IMG/VR virus record: IMGVR_UViG_3300024305_000003
Location: 1 to 52,930 of that record
Strand: one strand, 5' to 3'
Source of the DNA: a virus
DNA: 52,930 nt
Made by a program: the position numbers and the translations under genes. Positions 32,135-40,273 of the stretch are shown piece after piece. Under the pieces are notes generated by a model, which saw only the letters and a program-made list of their open reading frames with translations, was not told where the DNA came from and made no database searches. Position 1 is the first letter of the stretch. Every line of letters begins with the position of its first letter.

Positions 32135-33645
32135 GCTATGCCAATTTCGTAGAAACGCAGCTGGACGGGCCGTTGACGGCTGAAGGCCTTAGCCTGCTGC
32201 TTCAGCCTGCTCAGGCGCCATACCAGCTACCGCCTGCTGACGGCGGCGTGCTCGTGCTGGCGGACAGCATGGGCAAGCCTGCCGCTGTGGAAATCATCCG
32301 CTATGCCGCGCGTGACGGCCTGACCCTCACCGGGCTGGAGCGGGGGCTCGAAGGGACGGTTGCGCTGAACTGGCCCGGCAACAGCTACTGCTATCAGTCG
32401 CTGACGGCGGGCGGCTTCGAGGCGGTAAAAGAGATCATCGATGTCCATGTCGCCGACCAGAACCCACACCCGCAGTATCTGGTTGCCGAATCCGCCGTAA
32501 GCCTCGAAGGCCCGACCGGCATCTACATTGCGCAGAGCGTGCAATTCCAAATCACCGACTACGACGTGTTCAGTGGCTACCTGGTCCAGGTCTCGGCCGG
32601 CACCGCCAGCATTGCCGGCAGCACGATCAGTTTCACCGCGCCCATGGAGGCGGGCAGCGTGACGCTGACCGTATTCGCGGGCGACTACCGGCGCGACATC
32701 ACGCTGGAGATCCTGCCGGAGCGCCCTGCGGCGCCGGTCATCACATCACCGGAAGCCACCGGCGTCATGGGCAACCCGACGCTATCGACCGGCCCCTTCG
32801 CCCTGATCGGGCCGAACACCGACACCCATGCGGCGACCGACTGGGAAATCTGGACGGGGGCAGGGCGCACCGGGACGCTGGTCTGGTCCTCGCTGAACAA
32901 CTCCACCAGCAAGCTGAGCATCACGCTGCCGGAAAACACGCTGACCGTCGCGACGGACTACCACATGGCGGTTCGGCACATTGGCACAACGTTCGGCGCG
33001 GGCGAGTGGGCAGAGCTGGCGTTTCGGACGGCTGATCAGTTCCTGCCGACCGTCATCGGGCAGGCCTTTGGCGGCGGGTTCTACGCGGGCAAGATCCGCT
33101 ACGCCGATGGCGACTACATCATTATCGTCGCGCCCAAATCTGCCGAGGCCACTCTGGCTCACAAGACGGCGAACAGCGCGACCGCTGGGACGTCGAGCTA
33201 TCACGACGGCCTGGCGAACAGCAACAGCATGAACAACGCCACGCACCCGGCGGCCCAGTATTGCCGCGCCTACAACGGTGGCGGCTTTACCGATTGGCAC
33301 CTGCCCGCGCGCGACCAGTTGGAGTTGTTGTATCGGAACCTCAAGCCAGACACTACGGCGAACATCACTGGCTCGCGCGCCGAGGCCGGCAACCATGGTG
33401 ATAACGCCAACAGCGTCCCGGTTGGCGCTTCGTATACGACCGGCAGCCCGGCCCAGACATCGGCCGCAGCGTTCAAGACGGGCGGAGCCGAGGCATTCGC
33501 AGTGCCTACCTGGTACTGGACCTCGACTGAGTACGCTCCCAACACCAGCGCCGCCTGGGTCCAGCGCTTCAGCGATGGCGGCCAGAGCTTCAGCAACAAG
33601 GCCGTTGCGTATCTGGTGCGCCCCGTCCGCAGATTGAAAATTTAG
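32131..33645 (+). CDS. DGR variable protein 1, tail receptor-binding candidate
   Basis: A 504-residue tail-module protein. Region 1-115 looks like a fibre attachment part, about 120-200 is Ig-like beta-sandwich (SGYLVQVSAGTASIAGSTIS, then FTAPMEAGSVTLTVF), and about 200-300 is fibronectin-like. The C-terminal 190 residues form a DUF1566/C-type-lectin-like domain ([55 protein letters not shown]). Codons 465 to about 502 are VR1 of the retroelement, with 13 adenine-site substitutions. In BPP-1 the equivalent protein Mtd binds the bacterial receptor. Directly followed by the VR hairpin and Avd. Confidence 0.9.
   Translation: MSYANFVETQLDGPLTAEGLSLLLQPAQAPYQLPPADGGVLVLADSMGKPAAVEIIRYAARDGLTLTGLERGLEGTVALNWPGNSYCYQSLTAGGFEAVKEIIDVHVADQNPHPQYLVAESAVSLEGPTGIYIAQSVQFQITDYDVFSGYLVQVSAGTASIAGSTISFTAPMEAGSVTLTVFAGDYRRDITLEILPERPAAPVITSPEATGVMGNPTLSTGPFALIGPNTDTHAATDWEIWTGAGRTGTLVWSSLNNSTSKLSITLPENTLTVATDYHMAVRHIGTTFGAGEWAELAFRTADQFLPTVIGQAFGGGFYAGKIRYADGDYIIIVAPKSAEATLAHKTANSATAGTSSYHDGLANSNSMNNATHPAAQYCRAYNGGGFTDWHLPARDQLELLYRNLKPDTTANITGSRAEAGNHGDNANSVPVGASYTTGSPAQTSAAAFKTGGAEAFAVPTWYWTSTEYAPNTSAAWVQRFSDGGQSFSNKAVAYLVRPVRRLKI
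33523..33634 (+). repeat. DGR variable region VR1
   Basis: A 112-bp copy of the TR with 13 differences, all at template adenines. Changes affect nine codons, giving S, A, V, G, S, F, S, A and V where the template has N, N, I, N, N, N, N, T and N. Confidence 0.97.
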
Positions 33646-33679
33646 CCTTTGACCCTTTGATGCCCGCGCTTGCGCGGGC
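33635..33679 (+). other. Post-VR1 signal and hairpin
   Basis: The 16 bases after VR1 (TGAAAATTTAGCCTTT) are identical to those after VR2 and absent after the TR. At 33662-33679 a perfect eight-base stem GCCCGCGC/GCGCGGGC with a two-base loop follows, 16 bases after the stop codon. Equivalent structures help mark the DGR target in BPP-1. Confidence 0.75.
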
Positions 33680-33698
33680 TAGAGCCTGCAGTTTGCAC

Positions 33699-34109
33699 AT
33701 GTCCAAATCGAAAAACCTGCCGATCTACCGCGCCAGCTACGAGTTGTTGAGCCTGGTCACCGAGCTTATTCGTCACTTCGCCCGCGACTTTCGCCCATCG
33801 CTGGGTCAGCGCCTGCACAACGAGGCCGTACTGCTGGTGCTGATGATCTATCGCGCCAATGCGGCGGAGGACAAGCTGCCCTACATCGGCAAGCTGCTGG
33901 AAACGCTGCAGGTGGTGGAGATGCTGCTGCAGCTGTCCGCTGACCTCAAGCTGATCAGCCTGAAGCAATACGCCCGCTCCGCAGAGCTGACCGCCGATAT
34001 CGGCAGGCAGGCTGGCGGATGGCAAAAGTTCGCCGCGAGCGGTAACGCCTCGCGCAAACATCATGTCAGCAGGCTCAACGCGTCGCCCGCTGCTGGATTG
34101 CCACGGTGA
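33699..34109 (+). CDS. avd: DGR accessory variability determinant
   Basis: A 136-residue Avd-type protein. Seen: LPIYRASYELLSLVTELIRH, the block LHNEAVLLVLMIYRANAAED and the C-terminal LISLKQYARSAELTADIGRQ, then GGWQKF, matching the four-helix-bundle Avd family. Avd is a basic protein that binds the reverse transcriptase and template RNA and is required for retrohoming. The ATG at 33699 is chosen over an upstream one at 33657 because the latter would start within the VR1 hairpin region. Its C-terminal tail (about residues 115-136) extends beyond the core. Confidence 0.92.
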   Translation: MSKSKNLPIYRASYELLSLVTELIRHFARDFRPSLGQRLHNEAVLLVLMIYRANAAEDKLPYIGKLLETLQVVEMLLQLSADLKLISLKQYARSAELTADIGRQAGGWQKFAASGNASRKHHVSRLNASPAAGLPR

Positions 34110-34257
34110 TCCTTCCCGCGCGATTTATCTGGTTGCGTCCCTGGGCTGCGGCCCACGACAGGCCCTTGCGAAACCGCTGCACCATTGCAGCAGGTCTACG
34201 GGCAGTTTCCCGGCTGATCGGCACACGCCTTCGGCTGGGCGACGTGAAGACGCAACT
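34110..34257 (+). ncRNA. 5' part of the DGR template RNA
   Basis: 148 bases between Avd and TR with no clear gene of their own. In BPP-1 the template RNA begins upstream of the TR near the avd end and continues into the reverse-transcriptase gene. The same layout is inferred here. Confidence 0.5.
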
Positions 34258-34369
34258 TCGACTGAGTACGCTCCCAACACCAACAACGCCTGGATCCAGC
34301 GCTTCAGCGATGGCAACCAGAACAACAACAACAAGACCAATGCGTATCTGGTGCGCCCCGTCCGCAGAT
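34258..34369 (+). repeat. DGR template repeat TR
   Basis: 112 bp that match VR1 and VR2 except at adenines. It has 33 adenines, of which 24 lie in the 60-base core made of AAC-rich codons (seven AAC). The 24 leading and 28 trailing bases are the same in all three copies. The TR ends at a change from the shared AGAT to AACC and is followed by a CCCC-GCA-GGGG hairpin (34372-34382). Confidence 0.97.
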
Positions 34370-34391
34370 AACCCCGCAGGGGCCTGCTGAC

Positions 34392-35492
34392 ATGACCCCA
34401 ACCATGGAAGAAATCGTGGTCGCCTACAGCGACTGCAGGAAAGGCAAGCGCAACACCGACAGCGCGATCGCCTTCGAGCTGCGCCTGGCGCGCAATCTGT
34501 GCCGGCTGCGCGATGACCTGGCGTCCGGCCGGTACCGGATCGGCGCGAGCCGCTGTTTCGTGGTCACCAACCCGAAGCCTCGCGAGGTGTGGGCTGCTGC
34601 GTTCCGTGACCGAATCGTCCACCACATTATGTACAACCGGATCGCGCCGGCTTTCGAGGCCTCGTTCTCGGCGGCAAGCTGCGCCTGCATCCCGGGTCGT
34701 GGAACGCTGTACGGCGCCAAGCGGCTGGAGCGCCAGGTTCGCAGCGTTACGCAGAACTGGTCTCGCCGCGCCTACTACCTGAAGCTGGATCTCTCGAACT
34801 TCTTCGTGTCGATTCATCGGCCGACCCTGTTCGGGCTGCTCGAGCCGAAGCTGGGTAGCGGCTGGACCCGAAGCATTACCGAGCAGATCCTTTTTCACGA
34901 TCCGCTTCCAGAGGTCGACGTGCGCAGCCCGCCTGAGCTGATGGCCCTGGTTCCTCGACACAAGAGCCTGTTCCACGCAGCAGAAGGATGCGGCCTACCA
35001 ATCGGCAACCTGTCGTCGCAGTTCTTCGCCAACGTCTACCTGAACGCCCTGGACCAGTTCATCGGGCACCGAATCAAGCCGAAGGGCTACATCCGCTACG
35101 TCGACGACTTCATCCTGCTGCACGAAAGCACCGAGTGGCTGGCCGAGGCCAAGGGGCGCATTGAGGCGTTTCTGGACTCGCGCCTGCGGGCCGCAATCAA
35201 CCCGACCAAGACCGTACTGCAGCCAATCGATCGCGGCGTCGATTTCGTCGGCCAGGTCGTAAAGCCGTGGCGGCGCGTCCTGCGGGGCCGGATGTTGCCG
35301 TCCGCCATCCGCCGGGTTGCCGCGGCTGGGGATCCGGACTCCCGACGCAGCAGCGCCAACAGCTACCTCGGCCTGATGCGCCAGTGCGGCGCCTTCCGAG
35401 AGCGAGCAGATATCGCACGCCTCATGCTGCGCCACGGGCACCCCGTTGACGCCAAGTTTACCCGCGCCTACGCGCACGCTGGAGACCTGTAA
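34392..35492 (+). CDS. DGR reverse transcriptase
   Basis: A 366-residue reverse transcriptase of the DGR clade. The motif A aspartate is D133 in LKLDLSNFF, the DGR-type motif GLPIGNLSSQ is at 201-210, and the catalytic YVDD is at 236-239. A conserved FVVTNPKPREVW block and an N-terminal region of about 110 residues precede the palm. These enzymes copy the TR RNA into cDNA with errors at adenines, and the cDNA replaces the VR. It begins 22 bases after the TR. Confidence 0.96.
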   Translation: MTPTMEEIVVAYSDCRKGKRNTDSAIAFELRLARNLCRLRDDLASGRYRIGASRCFVVTNPKPREVWAAAFRDRIVHHIMYNRIAPAFEASFSAASCACIPGRGTLYGAKRLERQVRSVTQNWSRRAYYLKLDLSNFFVSIHRPTLFGLLEPKLGSGWTRSITEQILFHDPLPEVDVRSPPELMALVPRHKSLFHAAEGCGLPIGNLSSQFFANVYLNALDQFIGHRIKPKGYIRYVDDFILLHESTEWLAEAKGRIEAFLDSRLRAAINPTKTVLQPIDRGVDFVGQVVKPWRRVLRGRMLPSAIRRVAAAGDPDSRRSSANSYLGLMRQCGAFRERADIARLMLRHGHPVDAKFTRAYAHAGDL

Positions 35493-36119
35493 ATGCGCTA
35501 CTTGAATTTCACCTACGTCGATGCAGTGACGGGTCGCCCAGTCAGCGAGACCGCCGCGCGCAACGGCCCGAAAATGCCCGCGGTTGCCGGCTTGCAGTTC
35601 GGCTTCGCGCTTGAATCGCTGTACCCGGCCGTCGTGCCGTCGCTGTACGGAACGTGCGAGGACGGCGCCTCGCTGGATGCGCCTGGCGTGCTTGGCGAGC
35701 TGACGCTTGAGCAGTACGAGGCTGCTCGCGAGACCGAGATGGCCAGTCGCCTGACGCAAGCGAAGGTCGCGGCCATCGCAGCAAACAATGCGGCGTACGA
35801 GGCCGCCATCGCCCTGATGACGGCCGACTATCCCGCCTCTGAAATCGCCACCTGGGAGCGGCAGCGGGCCGAAGCATTGGCCTGGGAAGCGGACCCGGCA
35901 GCGCCGACGCCATGGATTGATCTGGCGGCCTCTGCCCGCGGCCTGGACCGCGATCAGTACCTGTCTCGGACGCTGGCCAAGGTGCAGGCTTTCGCGCGTG
36001 CTTCCGCATGGCTGACAGGGCTGAGGCAGGGCGCAGACGACGCAATCCGCGCAGCCGATTCGGTCGCAGCGGTGCACGCCGTCGCCATCGATTACACCTT
36101 GCCGGAGAGCGCCGCATGA
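35493..36119 (+). CDS. Putative tail-fibre assembly protein (DUF4376-like)
   Basis: A 208-residue protein. The N-terminus (RYLNFTYVDAVTGRPVSETA) and the helical C-terminal half (ERQRAEALAWEADPAAPTPW, then ARASAWLTGLRQGADDAIRA) resemble DUF4376-type phage tail assembly proteins. Its start abuts the reverse-transcriptase stop, and it overlaps the next gene by ATGA. Genes of this type often follow the tail-fibre gene, here with the DGR inserted between. Confidence 0.5.
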   Translation: MRYLNFTYVDAVTGRPVSETAARNGPKMPAVAGLQFGFALESLYPAVVPSLYGTCEDGASLDAPGVLGELTLEQYEAARETEMASRLTQAKVAAIAANNAAYEAAIALMTADYPASEIATWERQRAEALAWEADPAAPTPWIDLAASARGLDRDQYLSRTLAKVQAFARASAWLTGLRQGADDAIRAADSVAAVHAVAIDYTLPESAA

Positions 36120-36568
36120 CCGTCCAGCTTGCATTGCGAAAGCGCGACACCCGCATCGCCGCCCGCGTAATCCAATGGTGGACCGGCTCGATTTACAGCC
36201 ATTGCGAGCTGGTGATCGACGGCTGGTGCTACTCCAGCTCGGCGATGGATGGCGGGGTTCGCCGCAAGCGCATCGACCTCGACCCGGAGAAGTGGGACGT
36301 GGCGCCGCTGCCCTGGGCGGACGATCAGCGGGCGCTGGATTACTTTACCGCGACTGACCACCACCGGTACGGCTGGACGGGCCTGGTACTGAGCCAGCTT
36401 CTCAACCTCAACCGCTCCACTGATAAAGCTCAGTTCTGCAGCCAGTGGTGCGCAGCTGCGCTGGGTCTGCGCTGGGTCTGCCCAGCCCGGCCAGCTATAG
36501 CCCGGCCACGCTGGGCGCCATCTGCGGCTTCGTGGGAAGCCTTCTCGCCGCCTGACCCGTCGACGTAA
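36116..36568 (+). CDS. Phage papain-like peptidase family protein, C-terminus frameshifted
   Basis: A 150-residue frame. The first 117 residues look like the phage YiiX/papain-like cysteine hydrolase group: TGSIYSHCELVIDGWCYSSS (candidate H35 and C36 region) and FCSQWCAAALGL with a cysteine pair. After residue 117 an 11-bp tandem duplication (36458-36479) shifts the frame, giving an Arg/Pro-rich end. Removing one copy would restore a normal end (LPSPASYSPATLGAICGF) with a stop at 36553-36555. The protein may still be partly active. It may act in cell-wall or host-lipid hydrolysis, which is uncertain. Confidence 0.7.
   Translation: MTVQLALRKRDTRIAARVIQWWTGSIYSHCELVIDGWCYSSSAMDGGVRRKRIDLDPEKWDVAPLPWADDQRALDYFTATDHHRYGWTGLVLSQLLNLNRSTDKAQFCSQWCAAALGLRWVCPARPAIARPRWAPSAASWEAFSPPDPST
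36458..36479 (+). repeat. 11-bp tandem duplication causing frameshift
   Basis: GCGCTGGGTCT occurs twice in a row (36458-36468 and 36469-36479). Eleven is not a multiple of three, so the reading frame of the gene changes after the repeat. Confidence 0.85.
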
Positions 36569-36574
36569 AACCAG

Positions 36575-36595
36575 ACCCGCCACGGCGGGTTTTTT
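36575..36595 (+). terminator. Intrinsic terminator
   Basis: ACCCGCC-AC-GGCGGGT followed by TTTTT, 20 bases after the restored stop and just before the endolysin gene. Confidence 0.8.
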
Positions 36596-36613
36596 AATGA
36601 CTGGAGATCCTGC

Positions 36614-36949
36614 ATGACCCTTGGCCAGAAACAGCGCCACTTCACCCGCCTGATTGGCTTGCTCATCGAATGGGCGTACCAGAATGGATACGAACTGACG
36701 TTCGGCGACGCCTACCGCGACCCGCGCCTGCATGGGCAGGTCGGCGAAAAGAAGTCGTACAGCTCGGCCGGCAGCCTGCACAAGGAGCGGCTCGCCTGCG
36801 ATTTCAACCTGTTCAAGGACGGGCAGTACCTGACCCGGACCGAGGATTACAGGCCGCTCGGCGAATACTGGGAGTCGCTGGGGGGCGCCTGGGGCGGGCG
36901 CTTCAACGACGGCAACCACTTCAGCCTCCAGCACGGTGGCCGCAAATGA
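36614..36949 (+). CDS. M15-family peptidase, probable endolysin
   Basis: A 111-residue protein of the zinc peptidase M15 type (L-alanyl-D-glutamate or VanY-like). Zinc ligand candidates are in AGSLHKERLACDFNLF (H57, D64) and DGNHFSLQ (H103). It fits a peptidoglycan-degrading endolysin, yet sits 16 kb from the holin and spanins, within the tail module. It begins 14 bases after the terminator's T-run and overlaps the next gene by four bases. Size is at the small end for this family. Confidence 0.75.
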   Translation: MTLGQKQRHFTRLIGLLIEWAYQNGYELTFGDAYRDPRLHGQVGEKKSYSSAGSLHKERLACDFNLFKDGQYLTRTEDYRPLGEYWESLGGAWGGRFNDGNHFSLQHGGRK

Positions 36950-38568
36950 AGCTGGCCTTCGCGGGATTCCGCGGCGAGATGCCTATCGTCGACGAGCGCC
37001 TCCTGCCCGAGCAGAACGCTCAGGTGGCGCGCAATGTCTACCTGCGGCGCGGCACGCTCAAGCCAGAGCGCGCACCGGGCCCGATTACTGGTCTGCCGAA
37101 CGTCATCGCGCCGTCTTCGCTGTACCGCTATCCGAACGGCAACAATGGCGCCGGCTACTGGATGGTCTGGGGCGGCGGCAAGCGCGTGCACGCGGTGAAG
37201 TCGCCGCTGGCGGATGACGCCTGGCAGCGCGTCTACTGGACGGGCGACGGGCCGCCGAAGATGGGCGGCATCGCCGAGATCACCGGCGGCGCTCAGCCGT
37301 ACCCCGCGCGCAGCTTTCGCCTGGGCATTCCCGCGCCCGCGAACGCGCCCGTGGTTTCCGCGCCATCTGATCGCGTCAGCGTAGAAGAGCACCCGCTGAC
37401 TGCGCTGCAAACGTCCTACGTGGTGACGATGGTCAGTCGCTTCGGCGAAGAGGGCCCACCCAGCTTCGCCAGCTCGCCGATCATCCGCTGGGACATGGTT
37501 GAGGGCGCGCCGGCTGGCGGGGCCGTGGTGCTGAGCCTGCCGGCCGTTCCCAGCGGGGCGCACGACATCATCACCAAGCGCATCTACCGCGCCGAGTCTG
37601 GCGTGTTCCAGCATGTAGGCGATGTGCCGGTTGCTCAAGGCTCATTCACCGACACGGTGCCGAGCGAAAGCATGGGCGTCTCGCTGCCGTCGCTGGAGTG
37701 GGACATGCCCGATGATCGCCTGACCGGGCTGACGGCGCTACCGGGCGGCTTTCTGGCTGGCTACTTCGGCAACACTCTGTGCTTCAGCGAGGCGTTCTAC
37801 CCGCACGCCTGGCCGATCGCCTACCAACTGGCGTTCAGCGAGGACGTGGTGGGCATCGCTGCAGTGGCCGGCGGTCTGGTGGTGGCCACCAACGGGCGTC
37901 CGCACATGATCACCGGCTCGTCGCCTGCAGCCATGGCCGACATGCACTTGGACGAGGACCAGCCCTGCGTTGCTGGCCGCTCGCTGGTGGATATGGGGGA
38001 ATACGCCGTCTATGCCTCGCCGAACGGCCTGGTGGCAGTCGGCGGCGGCTCTGCGCAGCTGCTGACCAAGGCGATGATCTCGCGGGAACAGTGGAAGGCG
38101 CTCAAGCCGGAAACCATCCACGCCTATCGCCATGACGGCCGCTACCTGGCGTTCTATGAGGGTGGCTGCTTCGCCTTCACGCCGGGCGAGGGGTTCGAGT
38201 TCTTCGGCGTGAGCGCGACCGCCGGCTGGTACGACCTGGCGAAAGATCAGCTGTGCCTGATCCAGGGGAATACCATCACCGCCTGGGGCACCGGCGACAC
38301 CATGACGCTGCGCTGGCGCTCGAAAGTGCATGAGGTCGCGCCAGGAAGTGGCGGATTTTCTTGCGCCAAGGTCATCGCGCGGCAGTACCCGGTCACGCTG
38401 CGGCTGATCGCAGACGGCGTGACCATGCTGGAGCTGCCTGTGGCCAGTCGCGATCTGTTCCGTTTGCCTGCAGGCTATGCGTTGTGCCGGGACTGGGAGG
38501 TCGAGGTGGAAGCCGCGCATGAGGTACAGTCCGTCCAGATCGCATCCTCGCCCAGCGAGATCGTTTAA
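36946..38568 (+). CDS. Beta-propeller-like tail or stabilisation protein
   Basis: A 540-residue structural protein. Seen: the opening KLAFAGFRGEMPIVDERLLP and EQNAQVARNVYLRRGTLKPE, a middle with repeated strands (FLAGYFGNTLCFSEAFYPHA, AVYASPNGLVAVGGGSAQLL) and a TAWGTGDTMTLRWRSK segment. The form resembles podoviral tail-stabilisation or hub proteins with propeller repeats. The start at 36946 overlaps the stop of the endolysin gene. Assignment is at the structural-protein level. Confidence 0.7.
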   Translation: MKLAFAGFRGEMPIVDERLLPEQNAQVARNVYLRRGTLKPERAPGPITGLPNVIAPSSLYRYPNGNNGAGYWMVWGGGKRVHAVKSPLADDAWQRVYWTGDGPPKMGGIAEITGGAQPYPARSFRLGIPAPANAPVVSAPSDRVSVEEHPLTALQTSYVVTMVSRFGEEGPPSFASSPIIRWDMVEGAPAGGAVVLSLPAVPSGAHDIITKRIYRAESGVFQHVGDVPVAQGSFTDTVPSESMGVSLPSLEWDMPDDRLTGLTALPGGFLAGYFGNTLCFSEAFYPHAWPIAYQLAFSEDVVGIAAVAGGLVVATNGRPHMITGSSPAAMADMHLDEDQPCVAGRSLVDMGEYAVYASPNGLVAVGGGSAQLLTKAMISREQWKALKPETIHAYRHDGRYLAFYEGGCFAFTPGEGFEFFGVSATAGWYDLAKDQLCLIQGNTITAWGTGDTMTLRWRSKVHEVAPGSGGFSCAKVIARQYPVTLRLIADGVTMLELPVASRDLFRLPAGYALCRDWEVEVEAAHEVQSVQIASSPSEIV

Positions 38569-38588
38569 TCGCCTGCCGGGAGGCACCG

Positions 38589-39920
38589 ATGACCCCACGA
38601 CGCAAGACGCTGCCGGCGCTCTCGCCGAAAGCGCCGCCCGAGCTTCGACCGCTGTTTGCCGCCATGGCCGAGATCCTAGAGACGGGGGAGGGCGTGCGCG
38701 GCGACAAGCTCGACCGCAAGCTGACCCTGCGCGACCTGCTGGACGGCGGCCTGGCCAAGCTGCGGGTGCCGGGCAACCCTGACGGCGGCCTGACGCAGCC
38801 TGACGGCCCGCAGGACATGACTGTCCCACCGCGTCCGACCGGCTTCGCTGCCGACGGCAGCTTCTTCGGCATGATCCACCTGACCTGGGAGCGCCCGCAG
38901 GAGATCTACAACAACCACGCGCTCACCAATATCTACCGCAGCGAAGAGGACAACTTCGCCACTGCGCAGATCATCGGGCGCGAACCCGGGATGTTCTACA
39001 GCGACGTGGTGCGCGACGATGCGACCGTTGTCGATGACCCGCTGAACCTGCCGGGCTACTACTACTGGATCACCTTCAGCTCGACATCGGGCGTCGAGGG
39101 CGCGCCGAACTCGCCGAACGGCACCTTCGCTCAACCGCTCCCCGACGCCGCCTATTTGCTAGGGCAGTTGTCAGGCCAGCTAGGCGAGTCGCAGCTCGAG
39201 CAAGACCTGCGCGCCAGAATCGATCTAATCGACGGGATCGCTCCCGGCTCGGTCAATGCACGCATCGCCAACGAGCGAACCGAGCGCGTCGAGGGCGACA
39301 AGGCAACCGCGCAGCTGGTCACCACCCTGCAGACGACCGTATCAGGAAACACGGCGAGCATTCAGCAGCAAGCCACCAGCATCAACGGCCTGTCTGCGCA
39401 GTTCACTCTGAAGACGGACGTCAACGGCTATGTCGCAGGCTTCGGCGCCTACAACGACGGCAAGACGGCCGACTTCGCTGTGCTGGCCGATCGCTTCTGG
39501 ATTGCGCGACCCGGCGCTCCTTCTTCGGCGGTGAAGCCGTTCATGGTCATCAACGGGATGGTCTACATCGACAGCGCCTTTATCCGTGACGCCTCGATCC
39601 AGGAGGGCAAGCTGGGCCCGATCACCTTCGGCAAGCTGTTCGACAGTGCGGGCCGGCCCGTCACCACGCTCGCCGGCAAGCTGCGCGCCGACATGCTGGA
39701 CGTCGACAGCCTGCGCGTTGGAGACGCCAATATCGCCGGCGTGATCCAGTCCAGCGCCGTGAACAGCCTGGGGCAGCGCCGCTGGATTCTCGACAAGAAC
39801 GGCGGGCTGACACTCAACGGCTCTTCCAGCACCGGCCGCATGGAAGTGCGCGACAACGTGATCAAGGTGTTCGATTCAACTGGCCGGCTGCGCGTGCAGC
39901 TGGGAGATCTCACTGCATGA
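38589..39920 (+). CDS. Tail tip protein with GpJ/DUF1983-like C-terminus
   Basis: A 443-residue protein. It has an N-terminal helical domain (about 1-65), a fibronectin-like domain (about 78-180, MIHLTWERPQ, YYWITFSSTSGVEG), a helical stretch (about 190-260), then a C-terminal region ADFAVLADRFWIARPGAPSS and VKPFMVINGMVYIDSAFIRD typical of DUF1983 in tail-tip J proteins. It probably contacts the host or links fibres. It overlaps the following gene by ATGA. Confidence 0.75.
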   Translation: MTPRRKTLPALSPKAPPELRPLFAAMAEILETGEGVRGDKLDRKLTLRDLLDGGLAKLRVPGNPDGGLTQPDGPQDMTVPPRPTGFAADGSFFGMIHLTWERPQEIYNNHALTNIYRSEEDNFATAQIIGREPGMFYSDVVRDDATVVDDPLNLPGYYYWITFSSTSGVEGAPNSPNGTFAQPLPDAAYLLGQLSGQLGESQLEQDLRARIDLIDGIAPGSVNARIANERTERVEGDKATAQLVTTLQTTVSGNTASIQQQATSINGLSAQFTLKTDVNGYVAGFGAYNDGKTADFAVLADRFWIARPGAPSSAVKPFMVINGMVYIDSAFIRDASIQEGKLGPITFGKLFDSAGRPVTTLAGKLRADMLDVDSLRVGDANIAGVIQSSAVNSLGQRRWILDKNGGLTLNGSSSTGRMEVRDNVIKVFDSTGRLRVQLGDLTA

Positions 39921-40273
39921 GCCACGGGCTGCGCGTCTGGAACAATCAGGGCCAGCTCAGGCTGGACACCCGAGATCGCACCATGCGGCTCACCAGTTCG
40001 ACCTACGTCGCCGGCCGTGAGCTTGCCGCGACAAGGACGCAAAGCTGGTTTCTTTCCCTGCCGGGTTTCAATCCCGCCGTGGATGGCGCGTTCTTGTCTG
40101 GCGCCGAAGCCGGCTATCTGGGCTACGACGGCCCGGACGTTGAGCTTGGCTTTCTCCCGGAGCTTGAGCCGGCCCCGGGCGGCGTTCAACTGATCTGGCG
40201 CGGTTATCCACAGTCGGGCTCCCGAACGATTTGGTACATGGGGGTTTATGTCATGGTACTGAGGGCGAGCTGA
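39917..40273 (+). CDS. Putative minor tail protein
   Basis: A 118-residue beta-rich protein beginning SHGLRVWNNQGQLRLDTRDR, a pattern shared with the middle of the next gene product (YGLRIWGSNGQLLYDAG). The rest is unassigned. It is coupled to both neighbours, and a virion tail role is likely from place. Confidence 0.6.
   Translation: MSHGLRVWNNQGQLRLDTRDRTMRLTSSTYVAGRELAATRTQSWFLSLPGFNPAVDGAFLSGAEAGYLGYDGPDVELGFLPELEPAPGGVQLIWRGYPQSGSRTIWYMGVYVMVLRAS

Noticed and set aside
33662-33679. GC hairpin after VR1 as a transcription terminator
   Set aside because: No T-tract follows, and the same arrangement occurs after VR2; a target-recognition role fits better.
34321-34335. AAC tandem array as a microsatellite or CRISPR-like repeat
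   Set aside because: It is a short part of the TR core, in frame with the VR codons and without spacers.
34258-34369. TR as a pseudogene copy of the tail protein
   Set aside because: All 23 differences from VR1 and VR2 are at adenines of the TR, which random decay would not give.
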